Numbered from the stretch's first letter, positions 17,998 through 27,723 are shown. The stretch: DNA of 62,001 nt from DAINRZ01 sp964634885 (GCA_964634885.1 CAZWLN010000024.1:1-62001); one strand, 5' to 3'. Numbers and translations are program-made. The notes: generated by a model from the letters alone, not told the origin.

Positions 17998-19643
17998 TAA
18001 TTGAATTCCTGAGTAATATCCTTCTGGCGGCGGAACGAGTGAAACCTGAAAGTGTCCATAGTGAACTGGTCGTTCTGTTGCACCTTGATTTTCACAAAAT
18101 ACTTAATCATCAGGCGTGAGAGTTTCGAAAAAGTGCCTTCGGAGATGTACTGTGCAATCTGCGGGTGGACATAGAGTACGAGGCGGAACTCTTTGGACTT
18201 AGCCCTGAATTTCTTCAGCCATCTCTCGATGTTGTTCAGTATTACGGCTTTTGAAGGTATCCTTCCGGAACCCTGGCAGACCGGGCATGTATCCGATGTT
18301 TTTTCTGCAATGTTCTGGTTGACGCGCTGTCTTGTAATCTGCATCAGGCTGAGTTGTGTGAGAGGATAGACAACAGTCTTCGACCTGTCTCTGTGTGTTT
18401 CCTTTTTCATCTCCATGAAAATTTTCTTTTTATTGGGTTCCTGCGACAGATCGATGAAGTCAACGAGAACAATCCCTGAGAGGTCCCGGAGCCTGATTTG
18501 CCTCGCAATTTCCCTAAGGGCTTCGAGGTTGGTTTTCAGGGCATTCTTCTCCTGCTGTTTGTCGTTCATGGCCCTGCCGGTGTTGACGTCGATGACGGTC
18601 ATTGCTTCGGTCTGGTCGATGACGATGGAGCCGCCGCTCTGAAGTGGGACCTTACGTTTATATGTCATTTCCAGTTCTTTTTCGATGCCGAAGGATTCGA
18701 ATATCGGTTTCTGGTTGTCGTAGAGTTCCACTTTCTTTACGAGGTGTGGAGAAGCCCATTTCAGGTAGGCCGTAATCTCTTTGAACAGTTTTTTCGAATC
18801 GACGATGACGCGTGTAACGTCGCTGGTGAAGAGGTCCCTGATGACGCTTGTGGCAAGCTGCATGTCCTGGTAAACAATCATTGGCCCTTCAGCCTTTTTG
18901 ACTTTTTCTTCGATCTCGCGCCATATTTTAATGAGGCTTTCCCAGTCCTGCCTCAGTTCTTCTTCGTTCTTGCCGAAGGCGGCAGTGCGGATGATGCAGC
19001 CGAATCCTTCGGGCAGTGTCGTCCTGGCGAGGAAACGCAGGCGTTTTCTTTCCTGGAAGGTGCCGATTTTCTTGGAAATGCCAACCATGCTGTCGAAGGG
19101 CAGCAGTACTGTGTACCTGCCTGGAATGGCTATCTTGGTGGTAACGCGTACACCCTTGGAACTGTATGCTTCTCGCACAACCTGGACGATGATGTTTTGT
19201 CCTTCTTCGAGGTGTATGTTGATGTTGCCGGATCTTTTGGTCCTGAAAGTCGCCTGTTTCGGGTCGGCGCCAGTTGTTTTGAGGTACTTCGTTTTGCGGA
19301 GTGCGACTGAAGCGGCGCTGTAGTCTGTGTCATAGTTCGGGTCTTCCAGGTCGCTGAATATGTCGCCTGGGATGCCGTCGTCTTCGTCGTCATCGTCGGT
19401 GATGGCGTTTTCAAGCGATTCATCGACGTCGGAGAAATGGAGGAAGGCGTCCTGTGCCAGTCCAATATTGATGAAGGCAGCGTTGATGCCCTGAACGATC
19501 TTGTTTACTTTGCCGTAATAAACATTGCCGATGGATTTCTCCTTGTCGGGCATCTCTATCAGGAACTCTGCCAGGCCGCCGTCTTCAGTGATGGCAATCC
19601 TGACTTCGTTCAGCGTTGAGTTTATAATTATTTCTTTTTTCAT
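17997..19643 (-). CDS. rng: Ribonuclease G/E family endoribonuclease
   Basis: The 548-residue protein has the N-terminal S1 domain (VYYGKVNKIVQGINAAFINI), the catalytic acidic motifs in VIDVNTGR and GIVLVDFIDL, and the zinc-link CPVC in TCPVCQGSGR. This is the RNase G length, without the RNase E scaffold tail. An acidic insert (DDDDEDDG and following, about residues 80-110) is placed in the S1 domain, as in many Bacteroidota homologues. It is the first gene of the long minus-strand run and is preceded by about 100 bases up to the SRP RNA. Confidence 0.95.
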   Translation of the reverse strand: MKKEIIINSTLNEVRIAITEDGGLAEFLIEMPDKEKSIGNVYYGKVNKIVQGINAAFINIGLAQDAFLHFSDVDESLENAITDDDDEDDGIPGDIFSDLEDPNYDTDYSAASVALRKTKYLKTTGADPKQATFRTKRSGNINIHLEEGQNIIVQVVREAYSSKGVRVTTKIAIPGRYTVLLPFDSMVGISKKIGTFQERKRLRFLARTTLPEGFGCIIRTAAFGKNEEELRQDWESLIKIWREIEEKVKKAEGPMIVYQDMQLATSVIRDLFTSDVTRVIVDSKKLFKEITAYLKWASPHLVKKVELYDNQKPIFESFGIEKELEMTYKRKVPLQSGGSIVIDQTEAMTVIDVNTGRAMNDKQQEKNALKTNLEALREIARQIRLRDLSGIVLVDFIDLSQEPNKKKIFMEMKKETHRDRSKTVVYPLTQLSLMQITRQRVNQNIAEKTSDTCPVCQGSGRIPSKAVILNNIERWLKKFRAKSKEFRLVLYVHPQIAQYISEGTFSKLSRLMIKYFVKIKVQQNDQFTMDTFRFHSFRRQKDITQEFN

Positions 19644-19747
19644 CTATACTTTTTATTCCCTTTTACTTTTTCATTTTTAAAAATTTACAATTTAATAAAG
19701 ACGTACAAGAAAAGATAAAATGATTTTGCCTTTATTATAAAAATTTA

Positions 19748-19846
19748 AGGTCAAGTTGACCGTGGCGCTCTAAAATCAAACTGACCGCTGCTTCCTTCCG
19801 GACCTGACGGGGTTGGGCTTGTTTTAGCCGCACGGGACTTGACCCG
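19748..19846 (-). ncRNA. ffs: Signal recognition particle RNA (small bacterial type)
   Basis: On the minus strand the sequence contains the invariant SRP domain IV core GTCAGGTCCGGAAGGAAGCAGC (shown split: GTCAGGTCCGG and AAGGAAGCAGC). Terminal arms GGTCAAG (from 19838-19844) and CTTGACC (from 19749-19755) close a long helix. The product is about 96 nucleotides, matching the 4.5S-type RNA that binds Ffh. The exact ends are inferred from the pairing. Confidence 0.93.
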
Positions 19847-19931
19847 AATACAAAGTTAAGCATATTATTATAATTTTCAAAATTCTAAGTTTGTTTTTTG
19901 GAATTTTTTTTTTAATTTTGTATTCTATTCT

Positions 19932-20005
<74 letters not shown>

Positions 20006-20014
20006 CGAATGAAG

Positions 20015-20042
20015 AAAGCCCCGCGAGTTCGGGGCTTTTTCG
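20015..20042 (+). terminator. Rho-independent terminator of tRNA-Arg
   Basis: AAAGCCCCG (20015-20023) pairs with CGGGGCTTT (20030-20038) around a six-base loop and is followed by T residues. It lies 10 bases after the tRNA. Confidence 0.9.
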
Positions 20043-20597
20043 TTAATTCTGAATTCAGTATGATGAATGATAGAGAAATTTAAGCGGAAGCGCCAAAGCC
20101 TGTTATCACTTTGAATACTTGTCCACGTACTGAAGCTCGTGGCAATGAAAAATTGATAGAACTCATTCTCCCAGGGTTTTTCATCTGTAACAACAAAATT
20201 CCAAAGCACCATCCTCTCGTTCTCAGTCCCGAAGCTGGGATGGGCGATTCGAATAGTGTAAAAACGCTGCGATTGCGAACAAATCTGCAAATTAATAAGG
20301 AAAAATTGTTAAAACAACCTGCCGGACGCTTTGTCGGGATTTACACAGAAGCCTTAAAAATCAAAGAATTAGCTAAAAATTGCCTATCAAATATTTTGCC
20401 TGAAAATGAGAACCTGCTCCCCAAGCGGAGAAACATCTAAGTAGTTTTTCAGTAGTGGTTTATTTATATTTATTGCATATCTTTACCAAAAAATTGACGT
20501 GAAGGCTGGACGATGGATTATAAGCCCTTAAAAATGAACAGGATATGATGGCTGGGCAATCAGACTGGTTCTGTATTAATATAATTTGGGAGTTTAC
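20043..20597. other. Intergenic region without a convincing gene
   Basis: Open frames exist on both strands (20111-20440 plus, 19979-20290 minus). They overlap each other or the tRNA and lack family signatures and ribosome binding sites. The second half of the plus-strand frame has a protein-like composition, so a decayed gene is possible. Confidence 0.5.
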
Positions 20598-21155
20598 ATG
20601 GAAAATACTAATAATAATGATGAGATTCCTGAGAATAAGGAAGAAAGAAGTAGGATATTGATCTATCTCTTTTATTTCCTGAAATTTATTCTTCCGACAG
20701 CAGTAGCAACCTTTGGTTTTTTCATAGCTATCTATGAATTTTATATATTACCGCCATTAAACAGCGAAATTGAACAATTAAAAGATGAGATTGAAAGAAT
20801 AAGAGATAGTTGCTACCATCAGAGTGTGGGGGGAGGTACTCCGGGTACTCCTTCTGGGCCAATTCCCGAAGGTCATCATATAGATCGACAAAACAGAGAG
20901 CGGGCGCGCAATCTATTAAGGCAATCCGAAGAAATAACGGGGATGGAACTCAACAATCCCAACATATATAATCGGTATTCAGGCCTTAGAAATTCTGTTA
21001 TAGTTCTGATGAGAGGTTTGGAGCAGATATATAATAACCAGGCTATTGCAGACTTTGAGTCTGAAACCGAGCTTGAACCATCATTATATCAGCTAATTCC
21101 CGAGAAGAACCGAATCATTAGTAACAGACTGCAAGAAATATTGAATAATAACTGA
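20598..21155 (+). CDS. Single-pass membrane protein of unknown function
   Basis: The product of about 185 residues starts with a polar acidic N terminus. One membrane segment lies at about 18-45 (LIYLFYFLKFILPTAVATFG). Then comes a short coiled coil (SEIEQLKDEIERIRD), a Gly/Pro linker (GGGTPGTPSGP) and a helical C-terminal domain. The start at 20598 is preferred to TTG 20586 because GGGAG lies at 20588-20592. The family is not recognised. It is followed 40 bases later by a secreted carbohydrate-binding-like gene. Confidence 0.65.
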   Translation: MENTNNNDEIPENKEERSRILIYLFYFLKFILPTAVATFGFFIAIYEFYILPPLNSEIEQLKDEIERIRDSCYHQSVGGGTPGTPSGPIPEGHHIDRQNRERARNLLRQSEEITGMELNNPNIYNRYSGLRNSVIVLMRGLEQIYNNQAIADFESETELEPSLYQLIPEKNRIISNRLQEILNNN

Positions 21156-21195
21156 ATCAACAATTGTCCAACTAATAGCGAGAAGGGCCATGAAA

Positions 21196-21756
21196 ATGCA
21201 AAAACTGTTTAATACTTCATTATTTGTATTCCTGTTTGTTTTTGTCAACGTTGCCACCGGTCAGAATGTCAGGTCATACAGCATTGAAACCAACTTCTAT
21301 TCTTCCGGTTTAATGGGGGACATAAGAAATATTCAATTAGTTAAGAATAACACGGACTCATTTGTTTCCGGGCCCGATTGCATCCGGGTAACATATACGG
21401 CCGGAAAGGAGGGCTGGGGCGGAGTATATTGGCAGTATCCCGCAAATAACTGGTGCAGCAATGCAAACCATGGAAGAGACCTGCGTGACTCGTCATACAA
21501 CAGAATTACGTTTTGGGTAAAAGGAGCCAGGGGTGGGGAGAATGTAAGGTTCAAAGCCGGATACAACGAGTGCGGTTCTTTCAGTACAGAAGAGCAAATT
21601 GTAACCCTGACAACGCAGTGGACACCAATCACTATCAGTCTGGCAGGTAGAGACCTTTCAAATGTCATGGGGGCATTCTGTTTTGTCGTCGATTCTCATG
21701 AGAACAATCCTCCTGTTACGTTTTACTTAGACAGCATACAATTTGAAGGTGATTAG
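21196..21756 (+). CDS. Secreted galactose-binding-like (carbohydrate-binding) protein
   Basis: The protein of about 186 residues has a signal peptide (MQKLFNTSLFVFLFVFVNVATGQ). The rest fits a single jelly-roll domain like CBM11/CIA30-type modules, with the strands NRITFWVKGARGGENVRFK, TQWTPITISLAGRDL and the closing VTFYLDSIQFEG. No catalytic domain or T9SS tail is attached. AGAAGGG 8 bases upstream supports this start over ATG 21190. It probably acts in the periplasm or at the cell surface, and its ligand is unknown. Confidence 0.65.
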   Translation: MQKLFNTSLFVFLFVFVNVATGQNVRSYSIETNFYSSGLMGDIRNIQLVKNNTDSFVSGPDCIRVTYTAGKEGWGGVYWQYPANNWCSNANHGRDLRDSSYNRITFWVKGARGGENVRFKAGYNECGSFSTEEQIVTLTTQWTPITISLAGRDLSNVMGAFCFVVDSHENNPPVTFYLDSIQFEGD

Positions 21757-22009
21757 AAAAATGGCGTGCGGATAGTTGAGTGTAGTGCTGATGGAAGTAT
21801 CATCTTATTTTGGCTCTGATCTAAGTAATTATTCAGTAGTATTATGAATTTTTTATTATATATATTAATAACGGAATTTGATGCTTGCCTGGAAAAAGAC
21901 CAATGAGTTGAGAACAGTGTGATTTATATGTTAATTGTTATGTAGCAGAAACATAGGAGAGAAATTTTCAAACAAGTGTTTATTTTTCAATAATATGGGG
22001 AGTAACGCT

Positions 22010-22483
22010 ATGAGTTCAAAATTTGTACGCCGCTGGCATGTTGATAACAAAATCATCAGGCCCACCCGGGTCTATCTCTCTGCCTCAAAATTAGAGGAAT
22101 TGATTAAAGAGCAGTTAGACGGTAAACTACATGCTTCCTTTAAATTATACCTTGCCGACGGTGAGTATTATTGTCCTTCGGTGGAAGATGCCGAAGAGAT
22201 CATCCGTAACAGTGCCGTTGACAGGAATACCTGGGTAGAGGAAAGGTTTGACTGCGACGATTTTGCGCTGGTCCTGAAGGCACATTTTGCCGAAGCAGCT
22301 TACAAGGACGGCAGAAGAAGAAAAGCACACTGCTTCGGCATCGTTTGGGGCATGCTGCCCGGCGGCCATGCGATCAACTGGATGGTTAACGCTGACCTGA
22401 AGCTACGTTTCGTCGAGCCACAAACAGACGAGGTCTTTTTCCCGAGGCCTACCGACAGGGATATTTGGTTTATGTTGTGTTAG
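22010..22483 (+). CDS. Papain-like agglutinin C-terminal-type cysteine protease domain
   Basis: The 157-residue cytoplasmic protein has the arrangement of the Marasmius oreades agglutinin (MOA) C-terminal protease domain (Agglutinin_C). Cys82 lies in FDCDDFALVLK, His120 in PGGHAINWMV and Glu136 in RFVEPQTDE, a Cys-His-Glu set with MOA-like spacing (38 and 16 residues). In MOA this domain is calcium-dependent and fused to a lectin. Here it stands alone. The start at 22010 is chosen because GGGGAG lies 7 bases upstream. Activity and substrate are not known. Confidence 0.65.
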   Translation: MSSKFVRRWHVDNKIIRPTRVYLSASKLEELIKEQLDGKLHASFKLYLADGEYYCPSVEDAEEIIRNSAVDRNTWVEERFDCDDFALVLKAHFAEAAYKDGRRRKAHCFGIVWGMLPGGHAINWMVNADLKLRFVEPQTDEVFFPRPTDRDIWFMLC

Positions 22484-22770
22484 AGGGGGGGAATACTGTA
22501 AATATTTAATAATTAAGATAATTAATATGTATAGAAAAAACTCTTGAAGAAAAGAATTGAATTACAAAATAGTTAATGGGTGATTGTTATTATTCTAAGT
22601 TTTTAGAAGCTTGTAAGTAAGATATTAACAAAAAGTGAAAGTATTGATTTTTGGCTGTTTTAAGTGAAAAACTGCAAAATGAAATATTGCAATGTCTTGA
22701 ATGGAAGAATTTAAAAGATCATTGACACATGAAATTTATTGCTTAAAAGGTATTCATTGGAAACATTATT
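22484..22770. other. AT-rich intergenic region
   Basis: No gene, repeat or structured RNA is evident. It marks the left edge of an AT-rich stretch that continues through the next two genes. Confidence 0.5.
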
Positions 22771-23736
22771 ATGAAAAAACTGATTACAATATTACTGTAT
22801 TTCTTTTTACTAAACCATTTTTCTGAGTATTCATACTCATTACAAATCGATGGTCTGAAGAAAATAAAAAAAAGGATTACATTGTCTTATTTTTTGAAAA
22901 CTGATCATTCAATAAAGAATTTAAATTCAAAATTTGAATTGTCAATAAAAGTAGTATTAGTTGATTCTTTAAAAATCGAAGATATATTACTAAAAGAAGG
23001 TATATATCCTTATGATGTTGATATTTATAAACTACTTTATGAGTTAAATCCCCAAATAAACAGACTTGACAGTATTAATAGTCATAAAGAAATTATCTTA
23101 CCTATCATTAAATTGAAAGGGAAAAAACTTGACTCTAATAAACTACTTATCGCAATTCTTGATAAAAATAAGCAAGAAGAAATAATTGACAAGATAAACT
23201 ATTTAGATACTATTTCTAAAAATAGATTACCCACGTTAAAGACAAGAATTAACGAACTGAAGAAATTGAAAGACACGATTATTGAGAGAAAGAAATTTTT
23301 TCAATATGATCAACTTATTGATTTAAATGAAGGAATAAATGAATTAATAAATCTGTATAAAAATAATGTACAAAGCATAAGAGATTCTAACTTTCTATTA
23401 CAGTATGATTCGAATATGAGATATCTGAATTCCATGAATTTATTTAGATATAGGAATAATATACAAGAAAATGGTAAAGTACTAATTGAAATTAATGTCT
23501 TGGATTCTGAAGGAAAAAAATTGGATGGATATAGAATTTTTTACTGTTCTCCAGGTCTGTATCCAAAAGGAGTTCATTCTTTTACGGCTTTATCATCAAG
23601 TATTCAACCAATAAAGGTTTATCTCCCCAAACAAGTATTTTGGAAAATTTGGGGTAGTAGAAAAAATTCTAAAACTAATGAATTATTAATTAAAACAGAT
23701 GATAACTGTAGATTTATTGATTTATTACAGGAATAA
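22771..23736 (+). CDS. Exported AT-rich protein with LysM-like region
   Basis: The 321-residue product has a signal peptide (MKKLITILLYFFLLNHFSEY). Residues about 60-115 resemble a LysM repeat: a YDVDIYKLLYELNPQI core and a KEIILPIIKLKG end, as in peptidoglycan-binding modules. A helical coiled region follows, and then a beta-rich C terminus. Codon use is strongly AT-rich compared with the flanking genes, which suggests transfer. It lies one base before the next gene, so the two form an operon. Confidence 0.6.
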   Translation: MKKLITILLYFFLLNHFSEYSYSLQIDGLKKIKKRITLSYFLKTDHSIKNLNSKFELSIKVVLVDSLKIEDILLKEGIYPYDVDIYKLLYELNPQINRLDSINSHKEIILPIIKLKGKKLDSNKLLIAILDKNKQEEIIDKINYLDTISKNRLPTLKTRINELKKLKDTIIERKKFFQYDQLIDLNEGINELINLYKNNVQSIRDSNFLLQYDSNMRYLNSMNLFRYRNNIQENGKVLIEINVLDSEGKKLDGYRIFYCSPGLYPKGVHSFTALSSSIQPIKVYLPKQVFWKIWGSRKNSKTNELLIKTDDNCRFIDLLQE

Positions 23737-23737
23737 T

Positions 23738-24328
23738 ATGAATAAAATGAATATGTTATCAAAAGCAATATCAATAATTAGTATTCTGTTTGCGGCATTT
23801 GGTGGAATAATTATTCAAATACAGCCACCAGGTATTAGTGGTATAGAATCTGGTTTTATTGCTACTTTTTCAGCATTAGTGATATTATTAATCATCGCAG
23901 GAGTTACAAGTCATAAAAAAGTGAAAATGAGAGGTATTTGGATTGTAAGTTCAATAATCTCATTTTCCTGTTTTATTATTTTTTCAATTTTTTATTTTCA
24001 ATATAAACATGATTATGTTGTAAATTTTCCTCAAGGATCTGATGATTATTATATTGTAGGTGATTCATTAGATTATAGTGGTTTGATAATCAGAGAGTAT
24101 TTAATTACAAATTCAATACCAATAAATAATATCAGTTATATCGAAAATGGAGAAGGTCCTGAAAATATCAATAATATTTGGACAAAAGTGTCAATAGATA
24201 AAATTTCAAATAATTTAAATATAAAATATGTTTTAGTTATGGTATTTTTATCAATATCCATATTCTCTATTATTGAAGGAATTTTTCAATTTTTATCCAA
24301 AGAAAGAAATTCAAAACCTTTCGAGTAA
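23738..24328 (+). CDS. Four-helix membrane protein of unknown function
   Basis: The protein of about 196 residues has hydrophobic segments near 6-25, 40-58, 68-88 and 168-188. A polar loop of about 80 residues between helices 3 and 4 contains a VGDSLDYSG motif. It begins one base after the stop of the LysM-like gene, with AGGA 5 bases before the start. No family is recognised. The strong AT bias is shared with its partner, and they probably act together at the inner membrane. Confidence 0.6.
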   Translation: MNKMNMLSKAISIISILFAAFGGIIIQIQPPGISGIESGFIATFSALVILLIIAGVTSHKKVKMRGIWIVSSIISFSCFIIFSIFYFQYKHDYVVNFPQGSDDYYIVGDSLDYSGLIIREYLITNSIPINNISYIENGEGPENINNIWTKVSIDKISNNLNIKYVLVMVFLSISIFSIIEGIFQFLSKERNSKPFE

Positions 24329-24668
24329 TATTTTCACTACTTAAGTTGGTAAGTTAATTAACTGTAGTATTTAACATCCATATAAATTCCACCTTACAGG
24401 GCTTGGGGCCAGCGCCCAGCCCCTAAGGGTTACACTTTATTACAGGAAATCACAAAAAGCTCATTACATGATCATTCGTAATTGGCTGCGCCGGTCTCGT
24501 TTCTCTTGTCATGGCATTCATAATTCACAACTTCCAACTCCACACTTCTCTTACCTAATTCCAGACCTCTAACTTCTTGAGACGCAAGCCTTGCGTCTCT
24601 ACAGCTCGTAATTCTTAATTGGCTGCGCCGGTCTCGCTGCGCTCGGCTCGTAATTCGTAATTCAGAAT
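24329..24668. repeat. Intergenic repeats downstream of mutS2
   Basis: Bases 24472-24501 and 24605-24668 repeat the ATTGGCTGCGCCGGTCTCG plus TAATTCGTAATT family seen at 8826-8908 and 9778-10147. A separate GC-rich hairpin around 24396-24422 (GGGCTTGGGG with CCCAGCCC) may end transcription of the AT-rich pair. No gene is present. Confidence 0.7.
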
Positions 24669-27044
24669 TTACTCCAGCTCCACCACGGTAACGCCGGCGC
24701 CGCCTTCGACTAATTCGCCGAGGCGGAAGCTTTTCACCATGCGGTGGTGTTTCAGGTAGTCGTGTATTGCCTGGCGCAGGGCTCCTGTTCCTTTGCCGTG
24801 TATGATCGTCAGCAGGGGCACGTTAGTGATGAGGGCATGGGAGATGAACTCATCCACCTCCATCAGCGACTCCTCGGCACGCTTGCCGCGCAGGTCGAGG
24901 CGGGAGCGGGCGTCGAACCTGATGTGGTCTGACGGGCGGCTTGTTACAGCAGGCTTCTTCGCCGACAGCTTGAGTTTGCCGTATGGAAGGCGGAATTTCA
25001 GGCCGTTGAAATCAACGAGGGCGGTGCGGCTGTCTTCGTCGGCTTCGATGATGACGCCGACATTCGCGGAGTCATCGACGGTTACATTGTCGCCTGCACT
25101 GAATTCGACTGCTTCCTCTTCCACGTCGTCTGTGTCTTTGTCCTTGGTGAATATAGTCTTTATCTCTTTTTCCAACTGTGTCTTCTCTTTTGTGAAATCC
25201 TTCTTGATCTCGGCAAAGGATTTCTTCTCCTCCTGGATTTTCCTGATAGTGTTCTCTACAAGGGCATTGGACTTCTGGACTATATCGTAGGCTTCTTCCT
25301 TTGCCTTCTCGATGTATTCCTTCCGCTTAGTTTTGATCTCCTCGAACTTCTCCTCGAACTTCTTCCTGATCTTCTCCGAGTTCTGTTTCTCGGCGAGGGC
25401 TTCCTCGCGGAGGCGTTCAATGTCGCTGCGGTATTTCTGCAGCACGCCGATGCTCTCCTCGAGCTCCGTCTGCTTCGAGCCGAGATAGGTCTTTGCCCTG
25501 CCGAGCACTAATTCCGACATGCCGATGTTGTGGGCAAGCACAAAAGCGTAGGAATTGCCCGGTACGCCCTGCAGGAATTTGTATGTCGGAAGGAGCTTAT
25601 CCTGGTCGAATTCTAAGGAGTCGTTCTCGATCACATCTCTTGTCAGTGCATAGCTTTTAAGGGCGGACTGGTGTGTCGTAACCACGAAGCACAGTTTCAG
25701 TTCGATGAATGTATCCATGATGCCTGCGGCGAGAGCAGAGCCTTCCTGCGGGTCGGTGCCCGACAGTATCTCGTCTATCAGCACTAAGGAGTTGGAAGTG
25801 CAGTTGTTCAGAATCCTGTTGAGCCTCAGTATCTGCGAGCTGAAGGTGCTGAGGTCCGCTTCTATGGACTGATGGTCGCCGATGGCCGAGAAAATGTTCC
25901 TGTAATTGGTTTTGACGACGCCCAGCGGGAAGATGCCGCTGAGAGCCATTGCAATGTTCAGTCCGATGCTCTTAAGGGCTACTGTCTTGCCGCCGGCGTT
26001 AGGGCCGGAGATGAGGTGCCCCTTGATCTTATCGGAGAAATCTATCGACAGGGATTTGACCCTGTCTTTGGTTTTGGCGTGTACCAGCAGTGGATGCCTG
26101 ATGTCTTTCATGTAGATCTCGTCTATCTCCCAGATTTCCGGTTTGATGCCCCCGTACTCGACGGCATACTTAGCGCGGGCGGAGACGGAGTCGAGATGGG
26201 CGAGGATGTCCACGGAACGCAGGAAGTCACGTGCATCCGTGCCGAGTTCTGCTGTCAGGTTCGCCAGAATCCTGTATATTTCTTTCTTTTCTTCGTTCTT
26301 CAGGAGCGAAATGTCGTTGTTAAGCTCGAATATCTCTGCCGGTTCGAGGTACACAGTAGAGCCGGTCTGGGAATAGCCGTGGATGATGCCTGAGATATGG
26401 CGTTTGTGTTCTACCTTGACCGGCAGGACGAAGCGGCCTTCGCTCAGGGTAACGAATTCTTCCTGTACCATGTCGTCTTCGGCCACTTTCTTAAGAATGG
26501 ACTGGAGACGGCGGCGCAGATGGGCAGATTTGGAATTGATCTCGCCGCGGATGCGCTGTAGTTCGCGCGAGGCGCTGTCTTTAACCTCGCCCGTGACGTC
26601 GATGGTGTCGGATATATGCTTTTCGAGCAGCCGGTTGTCGTGGAGCAGGGCAGCGTTTTCTGCAACAATGGGGTACTTGTTCTGTTTAACGAAGAAGTAT
26701 CCTTTCATCAGCCTCGAAGCCCTGATTGTCTCCAGGACGCCGAGGAACTCTGTTGTTGTCAGTACAGCATTCTGGATGAGGGATTTGTGCAGCTTGGTTT
26801 TGATGTCGCTCAGGCCGTCGAAGGGGAGAGGGTCATCCTCGATGATGAGCCTGATCATCTCTTCGATCATGTTGTGTTCTCTTGTGAGCCAGAATATGTC
26901 GTTACCCGGAGTGCAACTGAGAACCATCTCCTTTCCCAAGGATGACATGCTGAAGCCGGCAGCTTTTTCCAGCACTAATTTGAATTCCAGTTGCCCTAAC
27001 GTATCTTCCAGTAACTGACGCTCGTCGTAATTGTCAAATTCCAT
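24669..27044 (-). CDS. mutS2: MutS2 with C-terminal Smr domain
   Basis: The 791-residue protein has a MutS core and lever, Walker A GPNAGGKT (347-354), Walker B LVLIDEI (420-426) with EILSGTDPQEGSALA, a long coiled coil (about 510-620) and a C-terminal Smr nuclease domain with LDLRG (716-720) and HGKGTG (749-754). MutS2 lacks the mismatch-recognition domain. It is linked to suppressing recombination and, in some bacteria, to rescue of collided ribosomes. It starts one base after yqeY. Confidence 0.96.
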   Translation of the reverse strand: MEFDNYDERQLLEDTLGQLEFKLVLEKAAGFSMSSLGKEMVLSCTPGNDIFWLTREHNMIEEMIRLIIEDDPLPFDGLSDIKTKLHKSLIQNAVLTTTEFLGVLETIRASRLMKGYFFVKQNKYPIVAENAALLHDNRLLEKHISDTIDVTGEVKDSASRELQRIRGEINSKSAHLRRRLQSILKKVAEDDMVQEEFVTLSEGRFVLPVKVEHKRHISGIIHGYSQTGSTVYLEPAEIFELNNDISLLKNEEKKEIYRILANLTAELGTDARDFLRSVDILAHLDSVSARAKYAVEYGGIKPEIWEIDEIYMKDIRHPLLVHAKTKDRVKSLSIDFSDKIKGHLISGPNAGGKTVALKSIGLNIAMALSGIFPLGVVKTNYRNIFSAIGDHQSIEADLSTFSSQILRLNRILNNCTSNSLVLIDEILSGTDPQEGSALAAGIMDTFIELKLCFVVTTHQSALKSYALTRDVIENDSLEFDQDKLLPTYKFLQGVPGNSYAFVLAHNIGMSELVLGRAKTYLGSKQTELEESIGVLQKYRSDIERLREEALAEKQNSEKIRKKFEEKFEEIKTKRKEYIEKAKEEAYDIVQKSNALVENTIRKIQEEKKSFAEIKKDFTKEKTQLEKEIKTIFTKDKDTDDVEEEAVEFSAGDNVTVDDSANVGVIIEADEDSRTALVDFNGLKFRLPYGKLKLSAKKPAVTSRPSDHIRFDARSRLDLRGKRAEESLMEVDEFISHALITNVPLLTIIHGKGTGALRQAIHDYLKHHRMVKSFRLGELVEGGAGVTVVELE

Positions 27045-27045
27045 G

Positions 27046-27498
27046 TCAGCGCGATCCGAGTATGTTCTTTACCATTTGCTGTACGAGTTTGCCGTCGGCT
27101 TTTCCTTTGAATTCTTTCATTGCCACGCCCATGACCCTGCCCAGGTCTTTCATGTCGGCAGCGCCTGTTTCGTCGATGATCCGTTTGATGCCTTCGGCCA
27201 GTTCATCTTCGGTAAGCTGTTTGGGAAGGAATTCGTTGATGATTGCCAGTTCCTGTTCTTCCTTTGCAGCGAGGTCGAAACGCTGGCCTTTCTCGTACAT
27301 TTCAATTGCGTCTCTTCTTCTTTTGGCGGCGGTGAGAAGTATCTGGTCTTCCACTTCTTTCGTCAATTCCTTGTTTTCACCGCTTTTTACGTATTCGATG
27401 ATGGCGGCCCTGAGCGACCGTATAGTCTCTAAGCGCAACTTGTTGCCTGCTTTGGCGGCTTCCTTGATCTCTTCGTTAATACGTTCTTCAAAATTCAT
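27046..27498 (-). CDS. yqeY: GatB/YqeY domain protein
   Basis: The 150-residue protein matches the YqeY family in length and in the motifs LRAAIIEYVKS, EEQELAIINEFLPKQL and DLGRVMGVAMKEFKGKADG. The domain resembles the tail of the GatB amidotransferase subunit and may bind tRNA. It is cytoplasmic, and its role is not firmly known. It is co-transcribed with mutS2, one base apart. Confidence 0.93.
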   Translation of the reverse strand: MNFEERINEEIKEAAKAGNKLRLETIRSLRAAIIEYVKSGENKELTKEVEDQILLTAAKRRRDAIEMYEKGQRFDLAAKEEQELAIINEFLPKQLTEDELAEGIKRIIDETGAADMKDLGRVMGVAMKEFKGKADGKLVQQMVKNILGSR

Positions 27499-27723
27499 TA
27501 TGAAACCCTCTAATACAATTAATCTAAATTTCGTTTTTCATTATACGGATATTAAACGATAGACAACGAAATATCTTGTTTTGTGTCAGTGAATCAGGAC
27601 GGAGCATTAAGTTGTTTTTTTGAATGAGAAGATTTTTGAATATATTTAAATTTCCTGTAACCATCTCAAAAAATGTACGTATAATAAAGTTAATTATGTT
27701 GAACCTTTTTTAGGTATTTTTTT

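Noticed and set aside
18498..19310. 270-residue plus-strand frame opposite rng
   Set aside because: It is an antisense shadow of the conserved RNase G coding region.
20111..20440. 109-residue plus frame and 103-residue minus frame next to the tRNA
   Set aside because: They overlap each other, the minus one reads into the tRNA and terminator, and neither has a start signal or known motif.
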